NCBI GenBank assembly: GCA_947846985.1
Contig: CANTUZ010000002.1
Span: 136,237,889-136,301,888, forward strand
DNA: 64,000 nt
Source: Fratercula arctica
Lineage: Eukaryota; Chordata; Aves; Charadriiformes; Alcidae
Reading direction: 5' to 3'
Shown: in pieces, positions 1-31,285 of the stretch
Layout of the letters: the number at the start of each line of letters is the position of its first letter
How positions within the stretch are numbered: the first letter of the stretch is position 1
Position numbers and translations under genes: made by a program
The notes under the pieces: generated by a model
The model's database searches: none
Told to the model about the DNA's origin: nothing
Seen by the model: only the letters and a program-made list of their open reading frames with translations

Positions 1-3000
1 ATATTTAGAAATGTCTGTTTCTAAGTCATCTTGTGAACAGATGTCCTAGAAGTCAAATTAATAGTTTCTGACCTGAGCAGTGGGATTTTTTTAAATAGAA
101 TTCTAAATATGTTTTTTGGCAATGTAATTTAATAATAGATTTTTATATGTAGGAACTATCTACGAAGAGTTGCCTGACTTGTTACATCAGTGTGCTACCA
201 GTCCAGTAGATAAATATTTGAACTGCCTGAGTATGATGAAGCTTGTATAAATAGATGATTAATTTCCCATAGAGAAAAGAATGTCTCCCTTCTCACACAC
301 TCATGTGCCTCAGATTTCATAAATACTAGCTTTTATTTTTGTTTGGCATAATCCTCAGTAAAATTAGTTATGTAGTCATTAGGGTTTTATCAGTGTAATC
401 TCACTTGTTCCTTTTATGAATGATTCCTTCGTGCGTACTAAATAGTGAATGTGAGAATGTACACCTCACAAACTCAAGGTTTTGTGTGGTTCTTCGAATA
501 CTTGTAGAACAATGCAAGTTGAGATTTATTACTTTGAGCTGCTTCTGTTATTCAACTTGTGAGCACATCAGCTAATGCCACATTAGAATTTTATCAGCTG
601 TGTTGCCTGGAAAGAGAGGAGACAATTCAGATTTAGAGGAGCCTCTAATTTTCAAATGCAGTGATGAAATTAGGTTATGAAACAATTTTAGCGTTTGTAA
701 CTTTATATGAAATCTCAGCTTGTGTGAGGTGGTCCGTTTCCTTGTGAATTGGAGGGTTACCTTGAGATTTTTTTTAAACATACATTTATATACATGTGGT
801 CCAAGATGACTAGAAATTGCGTTACTACTAGTCTCATCAGTGGAAAGAACCATCTGTTGTCATAATTGCATTGTCAGCTTCTTCCAGCAGATGTGGCATT
901 TTCTGGGAATATGTTGTCATTCTCTACTCTTTGCATATGCAACTGTTAGAAAGAGATGCTAGAGGACTATGCTGAGATTATGGATTGAGCTGGTTACATT
1001 GTCAGGTAGATGATGTCTCCCAGATTACTTTCATTTAAATCTTGTTTTGTCCATCTTTGTGCCAGCTCTTCACCAGAACCCTTCTTGTGAAAGGCTGTTG
1101 CAAGAAGTGCTATTACTGCTTTTGGTCCGAGATGCAATAAAAGAGGTTCTAAGGAATGCAGGCTTAGAGATCTTTACTACCATTCAGGTTTAGGCTCGGT
1201 TGAACGTCAATTTTTGTAGTCTGTCAGAATAATGAATTTATTTCCATGTTGTCATCTGCCCAGGTTCATGTGAAATACTTAATAATCCAAGAAGATTTGG
1301 AGCACTGCTTGTCTATGGTACTGATGTTTTCAGTCTGGCACACAGTTTACATAAAATGGTTATGTGTAGTGTTATAGTTAGAAAATTAGCTGATGAGGAA
1401 TAGACTTTATTAGCAAGTTCTTAAACACTTCCCCTGCTTTTTCTGTGTCTGGGCCCTTAGGTAACTACAAAATGGGGATATTTTTTTTTTTTTGTCTATT
1501 GTTATTAGTAGTTCACAGGAACTAGAAAATGTCCTATTATGGCAATAGCTTACATCAGAACAGGTTTGAGACTTGTGACTAAAGGAAATGATACCAATCC
1601 CAGCTAGAGCAGTGCTCACTTCATTAGTGTTTTGGTCTTATGTATTTCTGCTTGTCAGATTGGGAAGCACCTATAGCTATGAACATATCATTGTACTACT
1701 CTGGAAGGTTATCTGGGCAAGCCTGTACTCTCCTCTGGTATTGCAGCATTGACAGGATTGCTGCAGGGTGACAGTTCAAATGCTCTGTTAGAAGATTCTG
1801 TTAATAGATCTGTTCCTTTCAAGGTAGATTGCCATGTTGACGGTTTCTGTTGAAAAGCAGACATTGGCTGGATTATTTGATGGATGCCACTTATATTCAA
1901 TAGAACCATTAGTGGAATTCAAAGAACATTATGATCAGTGGAACTGCAAGACGAGACAAGCCCTTGACTTGCAGTTTTGCTTTGATAATGACAGCTCAAG
2001 CAGAAGGACTTGTAATATACTTAGTTGACCTAATCGTGCTCTTGAGCTGCCTAGACATGGCATAGGATCAGGAACAAGTATTTCCCTTGTGACTGTACAT
2101 TGCTGCAGTTCAGAATCTGGATGTTGCAAATTCTGCTGTACAGTTTATATAGTAATTCTCAGTATTCTCCTGTACAGAATTATCAGTATTTTTTTAAGAG
2201 CCTCTTACGCTCCTGTGGTCATAAAAGCTGTTCGAATAAAAAGGACTATTGAGCTGTCATCTGGTCCCATTCTGGTGTGTGTTACTTCACTTTATGGCGT
2301 ACCCTGCATAGAGGACAAACAGTTGATAGCTTGAGAAAAGCAGAGGTTTTAATTATATTTGGTCATTGGGGAGCATAGTTACTTTCATAACAATAACTAA
2401 TTGAATAAATAAGTCTCTTGTTATGTGATGTAATTTACTGGCAGTCAAGGCTCATCCTGCCAGAGCCCAAACAATATCATCTGTCCATGTAAAGTTATTC
2501 CAGTGTCCCAAATGTGCAAGTCATCCATCTGTGTATCTAGAATATTTTGCGTTTGATTTGCCTACTAGATCTGGTAGTGTGTTGTAGAATGGTATTTCAA
2601 GAGATAATGCACTAGTGCAGCTGTGATTTCTTATTTCCACCATCCTGAAAAGACTGCAATTTACTGGACTCTGTATTCCATCAAGCCATCAAAAAGAGCA
2701 TGCTTGCTTACCTGACAGTGACTCTGGTCCTGGAGAATGTTTATCTTTAGGAATCCTACCACCCACCTCCCAAACCTGTTTCAGAAGTTTTCAGCTAACA
2801 CAGGGTTTCAGACCTGAGGAGAATTGGGTGGAGCTGAAGTCATGCTTCCTTTTATGCAATATGGGATGACAAGGATTTGTGCAGCATATGCAGAGCTCCA
2901 ACAACTATTGCTGTTTGAAAGACTTCTGACTTCACACGTGAAGCATCTGTGTGCCCTCTGCAAGTTCTGTAATGACTGTGATGTTGTAAGAGAAGTATTT

Positions 3001-3768
3001 GTTGTTTATTTACTGAGTTTTACTACTGTAAATACTGTTTTGGGTTAATGAGATATGACTTATTCTGACTAGTAAGCTTTTTTAATAACTTTTAATGTTT
3101 ATAAGGTTATTGAAAATCAGGTTGTATACAACTATTTACTGTAAAATGTATCAGGCTTATGGTATAATGGATAATCATGTTGTCTTTTTTCAAGTAAGAT
3201 AGCAAAATTATTTCTTGAAATGCATTAGAAGCATTTCAGACCTCTTCAACCCATTATACAAGTATTGATTCCTAATATTCTCAAAACCTCTGAGGACAAT
3301 GCCTTGCATTATTTTTCATCTTGGATTTTGCAAAACTGGAAATGGAAGAGATTAAAGGACCATCTCAGGGTTTGGGAAATTTTGCTCTTGTATCTGGGTT
3401 TCAAGTTGAGTATCCTCCACTTGGAGCAATGCGTATTCTTGTTATAGATTGCCTTTTATCTAATATGAATGCAATTATTAAGTCTCATACAAGAGCATTT
3501 GAATTTTGGGGAAGGAAAGTAGCTTTTTTTGTTCTTCCTTTCTCTGTGTGTTAAAGGACTCTTTTTGCACAGCACCTCTTTTGCTAAATCTCCTCTTTTC
3601 CCACAGTAGATGCATAGTGGGAGAGTCAGTGATGTGTGGAGGAGGAGAGAGAGTAACAGAACTGACATATTCATGCCAGAAAGTACTTGTGATGTAAGAG
3701 AAGTGGGACATGCACACATGCGAAGTAGAAAAAGGTGACCGGATTTTTAACTTGACTGGATGCTATCT
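1..3768 (+). other. CPNE3 leader intron, 5' part
   Basis: AT-rich sequence with no CpG island, no recognisable exon and no interspersed repeat that I could identify on either strand. The short open frames here are chance. It is assigned to the intron upstream of the first coding exon because a splice acceptor, not a promoter, precedes the ATG at 6961. Confidence 0.6.
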
Positions 3769-3773
3769 GTTTA
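3769..3773. repeat. Target-site duplication, left copy (GTTTA)
   Basis: Identical to the five bases directly after the LTR at 4872-4876; it marks the insertion site. Confidence 0.85.
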
Positions 3774-4871
3774 TGTATTGGGTTTGCCTGGCAAGGATTT
3801 GGTAGCAGGAGGGGGAGAACTACAGAGATGACTTCTGCAAGAATCCACCAGAAGCTTCCCCGATGTCCGAAAGAGCCAACACCAGCCAGCTCCAAGATGG
3901 ACCTGCTACTGGTCAAGGCCAAGCCCAAGCCCATCAGCGATGGTGGTAGCACCTCTGGGATAATGTATTTAAGAAGAGGAACAATGGGAGCAGCCAGAAG
4001 AGAGGAGTGGGAGAAGCAACTCTGCAGACACTGAGGTCAGTGAAGAAGGAGGGGGAGGAGGTGCTCCAGGCGCTGGAGCAGAGATTCCCCTGCAGCCCAT
4101 GGTGAAGACTATGGTGACGCAGGCTGTCCCTCTGCAGCCCATGGAGGTTAACAGTGGAGCAGATATCCACCTGCAGCCCATGGAGGACCCCAGGCCAGAG
4201 CAGGTAGATATGCCTGAAGGAGACTGTGACCCCATGGGAAGCCCACGCTGGAGCAGGCTCCTGGCAGGACCTGTGGATCCATGGAGAGAGGAGCCCATGC
4301 AGGATCAGGTTTGCTGGCACAACTTGTGACCCCATGGGAGACCCACGCTGGAGCAGTCTGATCCTGAAGGACTGCACCCCATGGAAAGGACCCACGCTGG
4401 AGCAGTTCATGAAGAACTGCAGCCCGTGGGAAGGACTCATGTTAGAGAAGTTTGTGGAGAGCTGTCTCCCATGGGAGGGACCCCATGCTGAGTGTGAGGA
4501 GTCCTCCCCGTGAGGAGGAAGGAGTGGAAGGAACAATGTGTGATGAACTGACCCCAACCCCCGTTCCCTGTCCCCCTGCACTGCTCAGGGGAAGGAGGTA
4601 GAGATTTCACGAGTGAAGCTGAGCCTGGGAAGAAAGGAGTGGTTTGGCAAGGTGTTTTAAGGTTTGGTTTTTATTTCTCATTTCCCTGTTCTGACTTCTA
4701 ATTGGCACTATTCTGTTTTGCCTGCGATGGTAATTGCTGAGTGATCTCCCTATCCTTATCTTGACCTATGAGCCTTTCGTTGCATTTTTGTCTCCCCTGC
4801 CCAGCTGAGGAGGGGAGTGATAGAGCAGCTTTGGTGGGCACATGGTGTCCAGCCAGGGTCAACCCACCACA
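3774..4871 (+). mobile_element. Solo LTR of an avian endogenous retrovirus
   Basis: A 1,098-bp block, GC-richer than its surroundings, begins TGTATTGGG and ends CCACCACA, so it has TG...CA termini. It is flanked by a perfect 5-bp direct repeat GTTTA (3769-3773 and 4872-4876). No gag, pol or env reading frame is present, so this is a single LTR left by recombination. A TATA-like TATTTAAG lies near 3966, suggesting + orientation, the same as CPNE3. Inside, 4088-4500 is a degenerate minisatellite. A 5-bp duplication is most usual for ERVL-type elements, but the class cannot be settled here. I recall near-identical LTR copies from other bird genomes; no database check was possible. Confidence 0.88.
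4088..4500 (+). repeat. Degenerate ~45-bp minisatellite within the LTR
   Basis: The core CCC(A/G)TGG recurs at 4096, 4138, 4177, 4231, about 4278, 4331, 4378, 4423 and 4468, spaced 39-54 bp and exactly 45 bp in the last units. The intervening sequence often contains GACCCACGCTGGAGCAG or variants. In one + frame the last units read as a 15-residue repeat of the form C-x-P-W-(E/K)-G-x-x-(L)-E-x-F. Confidence 0.8.
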
Positions 4872-4876
4872 GTTTA
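4872..4876. repeat. Target-site duplication, right copy (GTTTA)
   Basis: Directly follows the terminal CA of the LTR and matches 3769-3773 exactly. Confidence 0.85.
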
Positions 4877-6952
4877 CCAGTGATTTTGGAAACGTTACTT
4901 TAACAAAAGAAATTTGGCTATAAGTCCTTTTGGGGACTTTACTAATAAAGAGTTTCAGGGAAGTTAGAGCAAGAAAATTTTGACCGTTTTGAGAAATATA
5001 TCTCAATTCAAGTTTGAATTCTGTTGAATTTCTTGAAAAACCTTTCTACTTGCTGTTGCAGCATCGGTAGGTTTTAGAACATCATTTTGTCAGCAGAAAG
5101 TTGTTTTTCTGGAAACAGCCATTAAGGAGTCATGCACTGGTCTACACTGGATTCTATGGGCAAAACCACTGACTGTTAACGAGCTCTGTCTGGCAGCCAG
5201 GAAAGCAATAGGGAATGGAAAATATCAGTATAAAAAGAGAACCAGGAAAAAGGGGACAGACTGTTTTTTAGACGAAGGCTTTCTAAGCCTAAAATACATT
5301 AGTTTAAAAACAATTTAAATATTTGAAACTTAGAGCTTCACTTTTTTTTTTCCCTCAAGGACAATGACTGAAACTTAATAAAGTCATGTGAGCAAAAGAT
5401 ACTCAAAGATGGAATCATGTTTAGATGTTTGGGAGGTGCGGGAGGATTTCCATGAATCTGACATGCTGCTTAAAAATAGTGTATGTGCGTGGATATTCAA
5501 ATGGTTCCTTTACAGATCACTTATATTTACTTCAGTCTCCAAAAGGTCCATCTCTAATATCGCAAAACAGAGATGGAGAGGCAAAGCGTGAAGTGTGCCC
5601 TAGTGGAATAAAGGAAGCCTCAGGAGAATTTCCTCAGATCACAGCGTTTACTTCCTCCTGGTTTCAGTTCATTGTTCTCTTTTCCATCTTCCTTTCCCTT
5701 TTTTGCCTCTAAAACAAGTTCCTTTACACCAAAAGTCATATGAATACAGTGAAAGGAAGAGAGATGGCTTGGGTTAAGTATAGTTTCCCAGTCAAGTATG
5801 TGTATGTGTATGATGCAAGTGAGCTGGCTGGATAGAAGCAATTGCCTTTCCTTCCTTAACTCTGTTCAGTGTCTCATGCACTTTCAAGATAAGCGAATCC
5901 AGAGAGATACTGTGCCTAGGCTGTGGGCTTACTGTAGAGAAGGAGAGCCTGAAGCTAAAGAGGCTTGGGAACTTCCAAGACAGGCTGCTTGTGGAAGGAC
6001 TTGGAACTTTTAATCTCTGAGTCAAGGGCAATTGTACTGTAGAGACTCACCTCCCAAAGAGTGCTGGAAAGGATCAGCTGTATTTCGGAAGAGTATGATT
6101 ATAGAGATTTTTTTTTTTTCATATAGAAAATATCTGATATCTGCTGCTCAGACCTAATTAGGCTTGCAAATGCATGTTATTCCAGAGTGGGATTCATAAC
6201 TGCTAATGAAGTTGTTTCTGTAAGTTTGTGATATCTGCTGATCTTCTAATTCTAATGGAAACTGATCGAGACACTCAAGAGGAAATATGAGAAAGCTTTC
6301 GGTTGTTATTTATTTTTAAAATGGACCTCCAGAAAGAATGCTTCCTCCTAATTCTCAGTTACTTGACTTCAAAGTAGTTTATCCCTATTATTAAAAAATA
6401 TAGTTGTTTTTTCAGATTTACTAAAGCAAGATCTCCTATTCCTGTTACCCACTTAAACTTTTTTTCCAATTCTGCCATACTCATGGCTTCAGCATTTTGT
6501 TACAAATGTTTGGTGGGGGAGTATATCATACGATTTTTATTTTCCTTATTCATTGATTTATTATTAATACCTACATTATAAGATAGTGCCATTCATGTGA
6601 GCTTTGCAGGATGTAATTTAAAGCTTCTGAAGTTTTATTGTCACTGTGCTTTCTTTTTGGTGTATCCTGTTTTCAATTTGGTTCCTCAAGCATTCTAAGA
6701 AACCTGGTATTGTTTCTTATTTGCAGATTTTGAAAAGAAGTTTTATACCTGCATGGTAAAGCCAAGAGACTGACAGTAATGCTGTAATGTTGGTACATCA
6801 TAAATCTTAGCATTTGCATTTGGAGCCTCAGATCTTTCTCCTGACAGGCTAACAGTTATAATAATGATCAGAGAATTAATGCACTATGACAATCCCATTG
6901 CTTGCTTTTTAGTCCATTTTTTAAAATAATGATTTCTGTTCTTGCTTTCTAG
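4877..6952 (+). other. CPNE3 leader intron, 3' part
   Basis: AT-rich intron between the LTR and the first coding exon. Nothing beyond short homopolymer tracts (for example T10 near 6110) was seen. It ends with the acceptor TTTCTAG at 6952. Confidence 0.7.
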
Positions 6953-6960
6953 CTTAAGAA

Positions 6961-25703
<18,743 letters not shown>

Positions 25704-28700
25704 ATGGGCTGAGCAGGGGAGCTGAGACTTTGCGCCTGTTTTACTTGCTGTATCTACAGGCTTGGGTTCTCAAGATACTTCTGTATACATGTATACACTC
25801 ACCTCTGTATGGTAATGTCTGTTAGCTTTTGCCTGCAAATCACTTTGCCAAGTGTGCCTTTTGAGGGCCAAAATTATAAATGTGTTAAAATTTCATGCTG
25901 ATTTGAAAGATAGGGCTTACGTGGGTGCATTTTATTTTGAAAACAGTAAAAAAAAAAAAAAAGGTTGAATATGCAGAGAGAAGGGGGAGAACAGCTGGAA
26001 GTGGAACAGCTGCCAGTTTGATAAATACAGCCAGTGGGAGTGTTCAGTTACTTTTGTGGGGATCAACACTGAGGACTGCGGTTTCTCAGTAATCAGAAAA
26101 CCAGTCTGAAACGAAAAAGAGGGTGTAGCCCCACCAAGCAGATAAAAGTTTGTATGTGCTTCAGCGAACCTGGAATACTTCAGGCTTCTGTATTAAGCCA
26201 CCATAACACAATTTTGTCACAGGAGTTTCGTAATTAACAAGTGCCAAAACAGAGCGTAAAGGCCCTCCTAGCATGCCTATTTCACATTTGCCACTTCAGT
26301 GCCTTTGGCCAATGCCTGGAATTCAGGGCTGTGTGAATATGAGCCAAAGAAGTCATTAAAGTATAAACTCTTGTATAGTATGCAGGCTCTTAAGGTGGTA
26401 CAGGAATAACTATGGTGAATCAAGGTGAACCTCTAACATATCAGAAAAATACTAGCGGCCTTTGAGGCTACTACTGTAAAGGCTGTAAGGTGTGTTTCAG
26501 TGTGTACTGTGCTGGAAAACAGGATTGGGGTTTCGTTTTATTGGTTTTTTTCCCCATAAAACAATCATGACTATTGATCTTTAAAGGGCTTTTTGTGAAG
26601 TGGGAATGCACTTTTCAGTTAAAAAGTTTTGTCTCATCTATGACTGCATATTTTCAAGCAAAGACAATTATTGAAAGTGCTACTTTATTTATATTGGTTT
26701 TGTCATATTTTGAATCATCCTTCTTTTTCATAAGCTCACTAATGAAAAGTGTCTGCAGAAACCCCCATCTTGCCTTTTCCCTCCACGGGAAGGGAAAGAC
26801 ATAAGAAAGTCTTTAAGCTCTAATCCTATAATCATATTGTATTTCTCTAGGGCAGACAGTTTCTGGTTTATTTTATTGGCTTGAGCTTTCTCTTCACCGT
26901 TTACACCAGGTGTAAATCATGTGCTTAGTGGACAGATGAAGCTTCCTTGTCTCCCAGTTGCATACTGCTTTCTGAGGAACTCTTATGATCCTGCCAGTGC
27001 GTGTAACGTAAGTGGATGTAAAGGTCTCATTTATCACTTCCAAAATGCCTATCCTGAACATAAATTTTGCAGTTTCACATTTGAAGTGGTTTAGAGTTAA
27101 ACGCCCGACTGATCTGACTCTGGATGGTCTAGCTGTAACATGTTAGAACAGAATGGACTAGCACTAAATTTACCGTACTTGAGCACTCAAGATTGTACCA
27201 GGTCATGGTGTATGTGACTTTTTTATCTGCTGGAGCTGCTCTGTCATTTTTTGATTATTTATTTTTTTCCCCCTACACTTTTTTGCATTAACATTGATGC
27301 ATGAAAGATACATGTATTGAGATTGTCTTGCGCATCCTGTAAAACATACCAAATGTTTTGTAGGCGGTTGATTAGTTATCAATCATGGATTAATACGTTA
27401 TTCTTCACTCCATTTTCCTTGGAAGGGGTCCTAAATAGTTTCCGTAGAGGAATACTAAGGAGGAGATTTTGTTTCATATTAAGCCAAGCTCTTTCTTTTT
27501 TGAAATCTAATTCATGTGTTTGTTTATATAAAAATCTACAGTCATCTTTTTATCAGTGTAGCGCAAATGCGTTATTACTTTATGGATAAATTATAATGAA
27601 GTGTCATGCCGGATATGCAACACAAAATATTAAGATCAAGGAAGTAGTTATAGTGAACCTAAATCACACTGCTGCATACTGATATTGTATGATTTTTGGA
27701 ACAGTAAACTGTTTCATAGCTACATGCTCCGTGTACAGAGATAACTGGATGCGATATTAATGCTTTGTGTAGATTCAGAGCCGTGGACGAGTACTACTGA
27801 TAGGAATACAGGATACTACTGAAGTTCCTCTGAGCTGTCTGCCAAAAATACAATGCTGCATCGGAGTTTTGTTACCAATTCTGTTTTAAGTTGCTGTGGA
27901 AGCACATTTAAATGCATTTAAGTATGTTAATAGGTATTACTATACTAAAATTACTATACTAAATATCTGCTGCATATAAAATACATAAACCCTTTTGTCT
28001 GTATTCTATATATAAATTCTGAGTTTCTGTAGTAGAGAATTCATTATCTCTTGTTGGAAAAGTACCCCCAGATTCCTCAAGCTTATGGAATTAAATAGCG
28101 TATCAATGACATCTGCTTCATAATGGGACCTATTCTGTGTAAAGGAAAATGTTTCAGACCTGACAGCGGCAAGAACCATTTTCCTGGTGTAACCTGTAGA
28201 GGCATACAGCTAACAGCCCCTTGGAAAATTTGGAAACTTCCAAGTTAGGCTGAAGCAATGTTGTGAGTCAAGGGGGAGGGGAGTTATTTTTTTGTTTTGA
28301 CATTTTTTCTTTGTTTATTTTTACGTATAAAAAATGCCTTATTAGCTTGAGGGTGACAAAGCAAAATATTGTCAGTTTTGTAAAGCGAATGTGCTTGTGG
28401 GTCACTTGCGCCACCTTGTGATAAAAAGGATGTATAGCAGTCTTCACAATCAAGATGCTTTTTGCCATTTAATGATTGTAATGTATACATATGTACAGGA
28501 GAGAAATAACGTGTAACCATAATTTTTTACTTTCCTATGTATTTCAGTTCTGATGAAGTTAACTGATTTACAATGCCTATGCATTAAAAATATAATTTCA
28601 GTATACTGTTCTTCCATTGTGCTTTTGTACTCGGCATTTCCTACGTAATGATAAATCCTGCTTTTGCAGTTCCTATGATCAGTATTACACAGGCTCAGCA

Positions 28701-29955
28701 GCTCAGATTTGTAACAGGTGTTACCAGATGAGAGGAAAAATGCCTTTTCACTCAGTGGTTATGAATGTGCAGTGTATATTTCATAAAGCATCTCATACTG
28801 GCTTTTAGCAGGAAGATATTTTGAAACTGGACATTTTACCAGTGACTGTTTCATGCTCTTTGCCACATTAGAGTTCTCCTTACATGCTATTTCATACAAT
28901 TATTATCAGGCTTTCCCAAACTTTTTCAGAACAGCATCTACATTTTAAGTAGAGAGGCCTGGAGATCTGGTTATTTATAGGGTTGTTTTTTGCTATTCCT
29001 AGTTTTAGCAGGACAATATGTTGTCCTGCACCACCCTTCAGTTTCTTTGCATTCAAGTGCAGTCAAGTCTGAGGTGCTTTATTGGGAAACAGAGGTACCA
29101 GAGACAAAGCATTGCAGCAGAGTGTGATGCCACACAGCACGTGGGTGAGCTTTGATACTGGAATTAGTGTCTTCTAAGTGCTCTAGAGTAATTCACTTGA
29201 CTTCACCAGTCAGGAATCCACAGGGCAGAATTAGTTCCTGAAAGGATTTCATACATCTTACATCTTGACCTTCTTGTATTGTTCCTTCTGATGAAAAACC
29301 CTATAAATAGTTGCAGCTTGGATTCCTGGACCCTTCCTGCTCCTGCCCACCCTTAAAAATGAACAGATTCTGGGAAGGGTGAAATACTCCAACAGAAAAG
29401 TAGGATGTCAGAGAAAACCAGAGGGATATTACTTCTGTGTGCCCACGATCTTCAACAAACACTGACGTTTTTCCGCTTTTGTTTTGGGTCTAAGGAACTC
29501 AAGAGCTGGGCGTAAGTTGGTAATTTTGCAGACAGAACAGAAGCCTTTCCTGCAATCCTGAGCTGTTACGAGCTGTAGCAAAGCAGCAGCTCGTGGGGTG
29601 CTGCATTGCTGCAGTGTAATGAGTGCTGCTGCAGGCTCGGCCCTTACTGTCTAACGTATGTCAGAGTGTGACTGATGAGCTTAAATATGCCAACAGTGAA
29701 AATGTTTGAAGTTACCTGGTATCACTTGTGTAGGCAATTCATAGATCATCATTATTCACAGAAGACTTCATTTGTGAAGCAGTTCTGCAATATTTCTGAT
29801 TTGGAGATTGTATTGAGACATTCCTGGGTGTACAATAGATGAACAATTCTTTACGATGCATCTTATCCTTTTCTACCTCTGTTGTGACATCCTTTTTTCT
29901 TACGTATCAAATAACAAGTAACATACAAATAAAGATGGTTCTTCCCATGTAACAG
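25704..29955 (+). other. CPNE3: Probable CPNE3 3' UTR
   Basis: No coding exon on either strand fits here. ATTAAA variants occur at 26355-26360 and 28583-28588. The first canonical AATAAA that I found is at 29928-29933, with a T/G-rich stretch at about 29988-30000 that could serve as the downstream element. The extent is inferred from these signals; shorter isoforms ending near the ATTAAA sites are possible. An A14 run lies at about 25950. Confidence 0.5.
29928..29933 (+). terminator. CPNE3: Candidate CPNE3 polyadenylation signal AATAAA
   Basis: A canonical hexamer on the coding strand of CPNE3, 4.2 kb past its stop codon and before the convergent CNGB3 gene. The sequence about 55-65 bases downstream is T/G-rich. 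There is no transcript evidence. Confidence 0.45.
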
Positions 29956-30649
29956 TTGAACCTTGACCTCACTGCTAATGTGACAGAACTTTTGTTTTTG
30001 AAAGAGATTTGGTCGTGTCAGAGGAGGTGTGGAATATACAACATATGGAATTCAGTCATCTAGCTTTTACTCAGGCAAAGCTCCCAGTGATTCTGGCTGG
30101 GCTGCCAGCTCTGCCTGTGACTGGAGAAGTTCAAAGGCTCTAAAGAGGCCTACAGAACACATAGCCCGCAGGATCATACAGAGCAGATACTGCAAAGTGA
30201 ATTGTTTAATTTTGGTGTGGTGCCTTGGTTGGCTGGTCAGCTAAGGAGTTGTTAAGCCTGTCCTTATGTTTTCTTGGCTTGGCCTCTGGGTAATGGTTTA
30301 TAGTTCCCAAAGCTGTTCATCCAGTGGGGGCTGAAAGTGGGTAGGGAGAGAGAGGAGACGCAAACCCGTGGAAGAGAAAAAAGTATTTGATAATTAAGCT
30401 TAAAACACAGCTTCAGCCTTTTTGTTTAATATTGCATTCCTTTCTGTGATGAGTCAATGCAGAAGGTTGACAGTGTGGGAGCTCCTTGTTCAACAGCTGT
30501 AGCCCTCTCAGTTTGCTTTAGTTCAGAGCTACCATGTAGCTCAGCCCTCGCTTTGCACCATCCAATGAGGTCTACGATGGAGGTGAACAAATGGACCATT
30601 GGTTGAAACTATGCCAGAAAGTGTAAATCTTGCTTTTTGTAAAATAACC
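29956..30649. other. Interval between the convergent CPNE3 and CNGB3 3' ends
   Basis: No exon or repeat recognised. Its limits depend on the candidate poly(A) sites, so it may be partly or wholly transcribed from either gene. Confidence 0.4.
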
Positions 30650-30818
30650 TTTATTTTTGAAGTGGTTAGTTTAGATACCAGGATTCTTCGAAAACTTAGC
30701 CAGTATCAACTGCTTGCTCTTCTGAGAGCATTATTAATGCCCAGCCCCTTGCGTAAAGTGGCAGCCCAGAGTTAAAGGTCACCCCTGGGAGGGGGCAAAT
30801 ATCTAAGTCTTTGCCATG

Positions 30819-30824
30819 TTTATT
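30819..30824 (-). terminator. CNGB3: Candidate CNGB3 polyadenylation signal AATAAA
   Basis: First canonical hexamer that I found on the - strand, about 720 bases past the CNGB3 stop codon. A second copy at 30650-30655 is an alternative. Not supported by transcript data. Confidence 0.4.
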
Positions 30825-31034
30825 TACCAGAGTCAAAGACAACTGGAGCAGGTGCTCGTGCTTTCAAAAGGCCGGCAATAATTCTGCTATCTGCTTCCCC
30901 CTTGTGTATTCTGTGATTTTTATCTTTTGACAATGGTTTTGTTTCATAGCCCTTTGTCCCAAGCTAAAACATCCCAACACGCAGCATCGCAGCTTTTTGT
31001 GCTGAGCCACGCTGGTCACAAAAGCACGTCACTG

Positions 31035-31285
31035 ATTAGAAGTACAAGGGGAGGAGAGAGAAGGATGGAAAGAAATGTAAGTAACCTCAGAAACAGTAGG
31101 GCAGTAACAAGAAAAAGGATAACTATGGGAAACCAGAAGAGGAAATAGAAAAGAACACATACAAAAACTAAGAGCAAACTGAGCAACAGGAACAGCAATA
31201 AGAAAGTGAGGATAAGCAGGAGAGGGAAGAAGAGAAGCAAGAACAGAACAGAGTAAGAGAGAAGGGGGAGCATGGATCAAACAAG
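31035..31285 (+). repeat. Purine-rich low-complexity tract
   Basis: About 250 bp in which the + strand is dominated by A and G (many GAGA, AAGAA and GGAAG runs), with no fixed repeat unit. Long leucine- and phenylalanine-rich open frames on the - strand are a by-product of this composition. Confidence 0.8.

Noticed and set aside
1834..2334. Possible additional exon upstream of CPNE3
   Set aside because: Short frames lack conserved motifs and do not join in phase to the first coding exon, which already has a good start codon.
3934..4581. 215-codon open frame on the - strand
   Set aside because: It lies inside the solo LTR, is antisense to the likely element orientation, and its periodic residues come from the minisatellite.
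31016..31280. Leucine/phenylalanine-rich open frames on the - strand that look like a membrane protein
   Set aside because: They are produced by the pyrimidine-rich composition of that strand; no start context, splice sites or homology.
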